A DNA stretch of 64,000 nt, from the NCBI GenBank assembly GCA_019843655.1, contig JACDQD010000007.1, positions 20,850,365 to 20,914,364 on the forward strand. Reading direction: 5' to 3'. This document shows positions 61,313 to 64,000 of this stretch, one piece after another (the first letter of the stretch is position 1; each line of letters opens with the position of its first letter). This DNA is from Lethocerus indicus. Its lineage: Eukaryota; Arthropoda; Insecta; Hemiptera; Belostomatidae. The position numbers and the translations under genes were made by a program. Under the pieces are notes generated by a model, which saw only the letters and a list, made by a program, of their open reading frames with translations, was not told the origin of the DNA and did no database searches.

Positions 61313-64000
61313 ACTAGAATGTAGAAACTTCATACATTTCAATACTCCAGCATATGAAAAGGGACTCTAATTCAAACTAATCTCTTGCCAATCAAAGTTC
61401 TTCCTGCCAATTAAGGTTTGAACATTCTGTAGAATATTTTATGTTTTCATGTTTTTCAGTTGTATTCTGGCCATTAACGCACAATTGCACCGGGTTGGGG
61501 GAACATAAATCGAGTGCTCTATAAAATAAATACAGGAACACGCGTTTCTCGTTATTAGGATAAATTTATAAAGATGGGAAAACAAAGTTTCATTTGGAAG
61601 TTGTTGATTTCGAGAAGAGGAGTGGCGCACGGACGTACTAATGGGACGTTGCGTTGCTTCCACCGCGGTCAATTAGGCCCGCCCGCGAAACTTACTTTTA
61701 AAACGCGTATAAACCTCATTAAAACGCGGGGGCCAAAAAGAAAAAAACGCGGGGCTGGTTTTTTTCCTTCACAGTAAATTTGAAACGCGTCCGTCCCGTC
61801 CCCGAAGTTAACGAAGCCTGAACCGCCACCACCGACCCCACATCTCTCTGACTTCACAACACAGACTCGACCGTATATTTAAGTCGCCGAGCGAGAGGGT
61901 GACGAATCCCCCCTCGCCCCTTTCCGCCATGGGGGATGGCCGCGAATTAAGATAATGAGGCGTAATTGAGCGCGAAGCGGAAAAAAACCCCGAAGGACCG
62001 AGTTCTAGGCCCGACCACAGCTGTTTCTGTGTGTTTTGAAAATGTATAAATAATGCCGGCCCGGTATCGGGATAATTTTTTTTCTCCCCTTTTCCCCGCG
62101 TCCTAAATAGCGCGTCGTAACGAGTCGCCTCCCGGCACTAATGAAACGTCGGCCATCGGGCCGGTATAATGGATTACGCCGTACGAAATAAACGCGCCGT
62201 TTGGCTCAGTCACGGCCGCAATTAATTGTCGGGACGGGGGGAATTTTTATGACATCCCCGATACGATATTACGTACCGATTTATTAATATTTCGTTTATT
62301 TTTACTTTTGTTTCCGTTATTAACTCCTGTCACTCCTACAAGCGTCCATTCATATATACCGTTACTGAAATATTGAGATTGAAATGTGTAAATTCTATTT
62401 CCCCCACAGAATACGCTAGGAATTATTTTCCTCATATTCATCAGTTGTTATTTATAGTACTAATATATGTTAGTCTGTTTGTTGCTAGATTTCTGGACTG
62501 CGATGAATCACAGGCGTCGGTGTTCTATCTCCATTTGTTTTAGAGTTATTCTGTCGTGAAGTGGATACAAGAGGGGTTTAAATATATACGCTTCTGTATT
62601 TAACGATGAAGGGAATATAATAATATCCATTTATTCGACTCCTTCTTAATGTGCAGTTAAATTACAGATTGTTCCTTCACAAGCGTAACTGGGCAGAGGC
62701 CCAGTTAACTTACATGACAGGGAGTACAAAAGAATGTCAGTGTTCTCGGAATATTACAGAACATTCCCTCGGTCTTGTAAAATGGGGACAAAACATCTTG
62801 ACGGACCGCTCCACTTAACTCGTGAATCAATTTATATTTACGTTTTCTAGACAGGTGGACTTCAAAGTTCTTTTATCCCATCCGCGCAGCTGTTTCTCGG
62901 TTTCCTCCAGATTCATCTAATAACTGATTTCCCCATTAACCGAAAAACAATTAAGATAAATCGTCGACATAATCTGTCTTAACGCGTTATTTCCTTTGAA
63001 TAAGCCCCAGGCTTGTTGTTCGAAACGTCTAAAATAGAAACCGGGTCCTGGCTCGGTTTCAAACGCATTTACTCTAAACCGCAAACTCCTAATGATATAC
63101 GCGAATCGGAAATGATTTATTTTTATTTCTCGAAATAAGAACAAATTGTAGAGAACCATAAAACACGGTGACTGTCCAGTTTAAGTTACATTATTAACAT
63201 TTCCCTTCGATACGGTGGGAAAGGAAACTGCGAGAATGATATATCATTATTTTAAAATTAGGCCTGTGCGTTAGGACATGCCCCATACAGCCTGGATTAT
63301 TTCGTAACTCATATTTGTGCTCACGGTTATTACGGGAAATTTCCTCAGCGTATCTGGTCATTAAAAAAAAGGGGTAATTTGATAAATAATAATTGTAATA
63401 AATAATCGGGCTTTCAGTGCGGACCGTACCTAATTATAACATGCACTCAAGTTAGACAGGGCGGAAATTCTAATCTGAATAATTTCATCGTGCCCAATTA
63501 GAGTTCTCTATAGATAGTATCTTGTGTTGTTTTTTTTGTTTTCCTCAACGGCCAAAACTTGAGGGCGGTAACGGAGCTCGAAATATCAGATTGTTGGACG
63601 ACTTGAAACGAATTATGCCCTGACTGATTTTAAATTATTTTTCCGTTTCATTCAGACCAATAATTTATTCGGCTACGAATTTTCGCATGTCAGACCCGCT
63701 ACTCCCCTGTAACCGATACGCGTAATACAAGTGTGGAATATCACTAAGCGTGAAGTACAACTTCCTGCCGGCTCTCAATTTGCCTAATTCACCGCCCCCT
63801 AATAGACTTTGAGAAATACATCAACTCAACAATACAAATAAGACGCGGATGTGAACGAAAATAATGAACCATTATTACACTGTGTGTGTGCAAAAGGGAT
63901 TAAAAGTCGGCGAAGACTTCCGGCATCGAATTTAATTGCTCCACTTCCTTAAACGTATCGCCTGCAATTATGAAATTTGAATTACAAAATTTCGGTCTAA
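61313..64000. other. Non-coding stretch without recognised genes
   Basis: No supported gene. 61.65-62.25 kb is a GC-rich patch with homeodomain-type cores (TAATGAGGCGTAATTG near 61955, AATTAATTGTC near 62220). The rest is AT-rich to the end of the window. Confidence 0.55.

Overview
This looks like a non-coding stretch of an arthropod genome, most likely an insect. The identification rests on the mobile-element content: several decayed 3' ends of a Jockey-type non-LTR retrotransposon, a short element with piggyBac-style TTAA ends, many GA/CT microsatellites and no bacterial gene organisation. I found no host protein-coding gene, rRNA or tRNA that I could defend. Open frames in the window reach only about 145 codons, lack recognisable domains and mostly lie in GC-rich patches where chance frames of that size are expected. 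The window is best read as intergenic or deep-intronic DNA.

Layout. 0.2-0.8 kb: Jockey 3' fragment (+). 0.8-8.7 kb: unique DNA. 8.7-9.1 kb: second Jockey fragment (+). 13.3-13.9 kb: a 630-bp inverted-repeat ('foldback') insertion with an exact 12-bp target duplication. 20.2-20.7 kb: third Jockey fragment (-). 21.5-22.0 kb: a 440-bp piggyBac-like MITE. 22.1-30.4 kb: alternating GC-rich and AT-rich patches with regulatory-looking motifs, including three or four related copies of a small sequence built around TGACACTAATTGTCA. 30.4-30.8 kb: a Jockey RT fragment joined to one arm of the foldback family. 34.1, 40.3, 41.5, 50.8 and 61.1 kb: further foldback copies or fragments. 58.5-59.0 kb: a degenerate tandem repeat whose second part is inverted, abutting another Jockey remnant at 59.0-59.1 kb. 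The rest is unique DNA with simple repeats.

The most unusual content is the foldback family. It has constant outer ends, 11-14 bp target duplications at three copies, a fixed 3' tail ending near GGTATATTAAA, arms facing each other in at least five insertions, and a differently deleted centre in each. The second is the dispersed TGACA-TAAT-TGTCA sequence family at 23.7-28.0 kb, either an old repeat or a set of duplicated regulatory elements. All calls come from reading the sequence by eye; no database search was possible.
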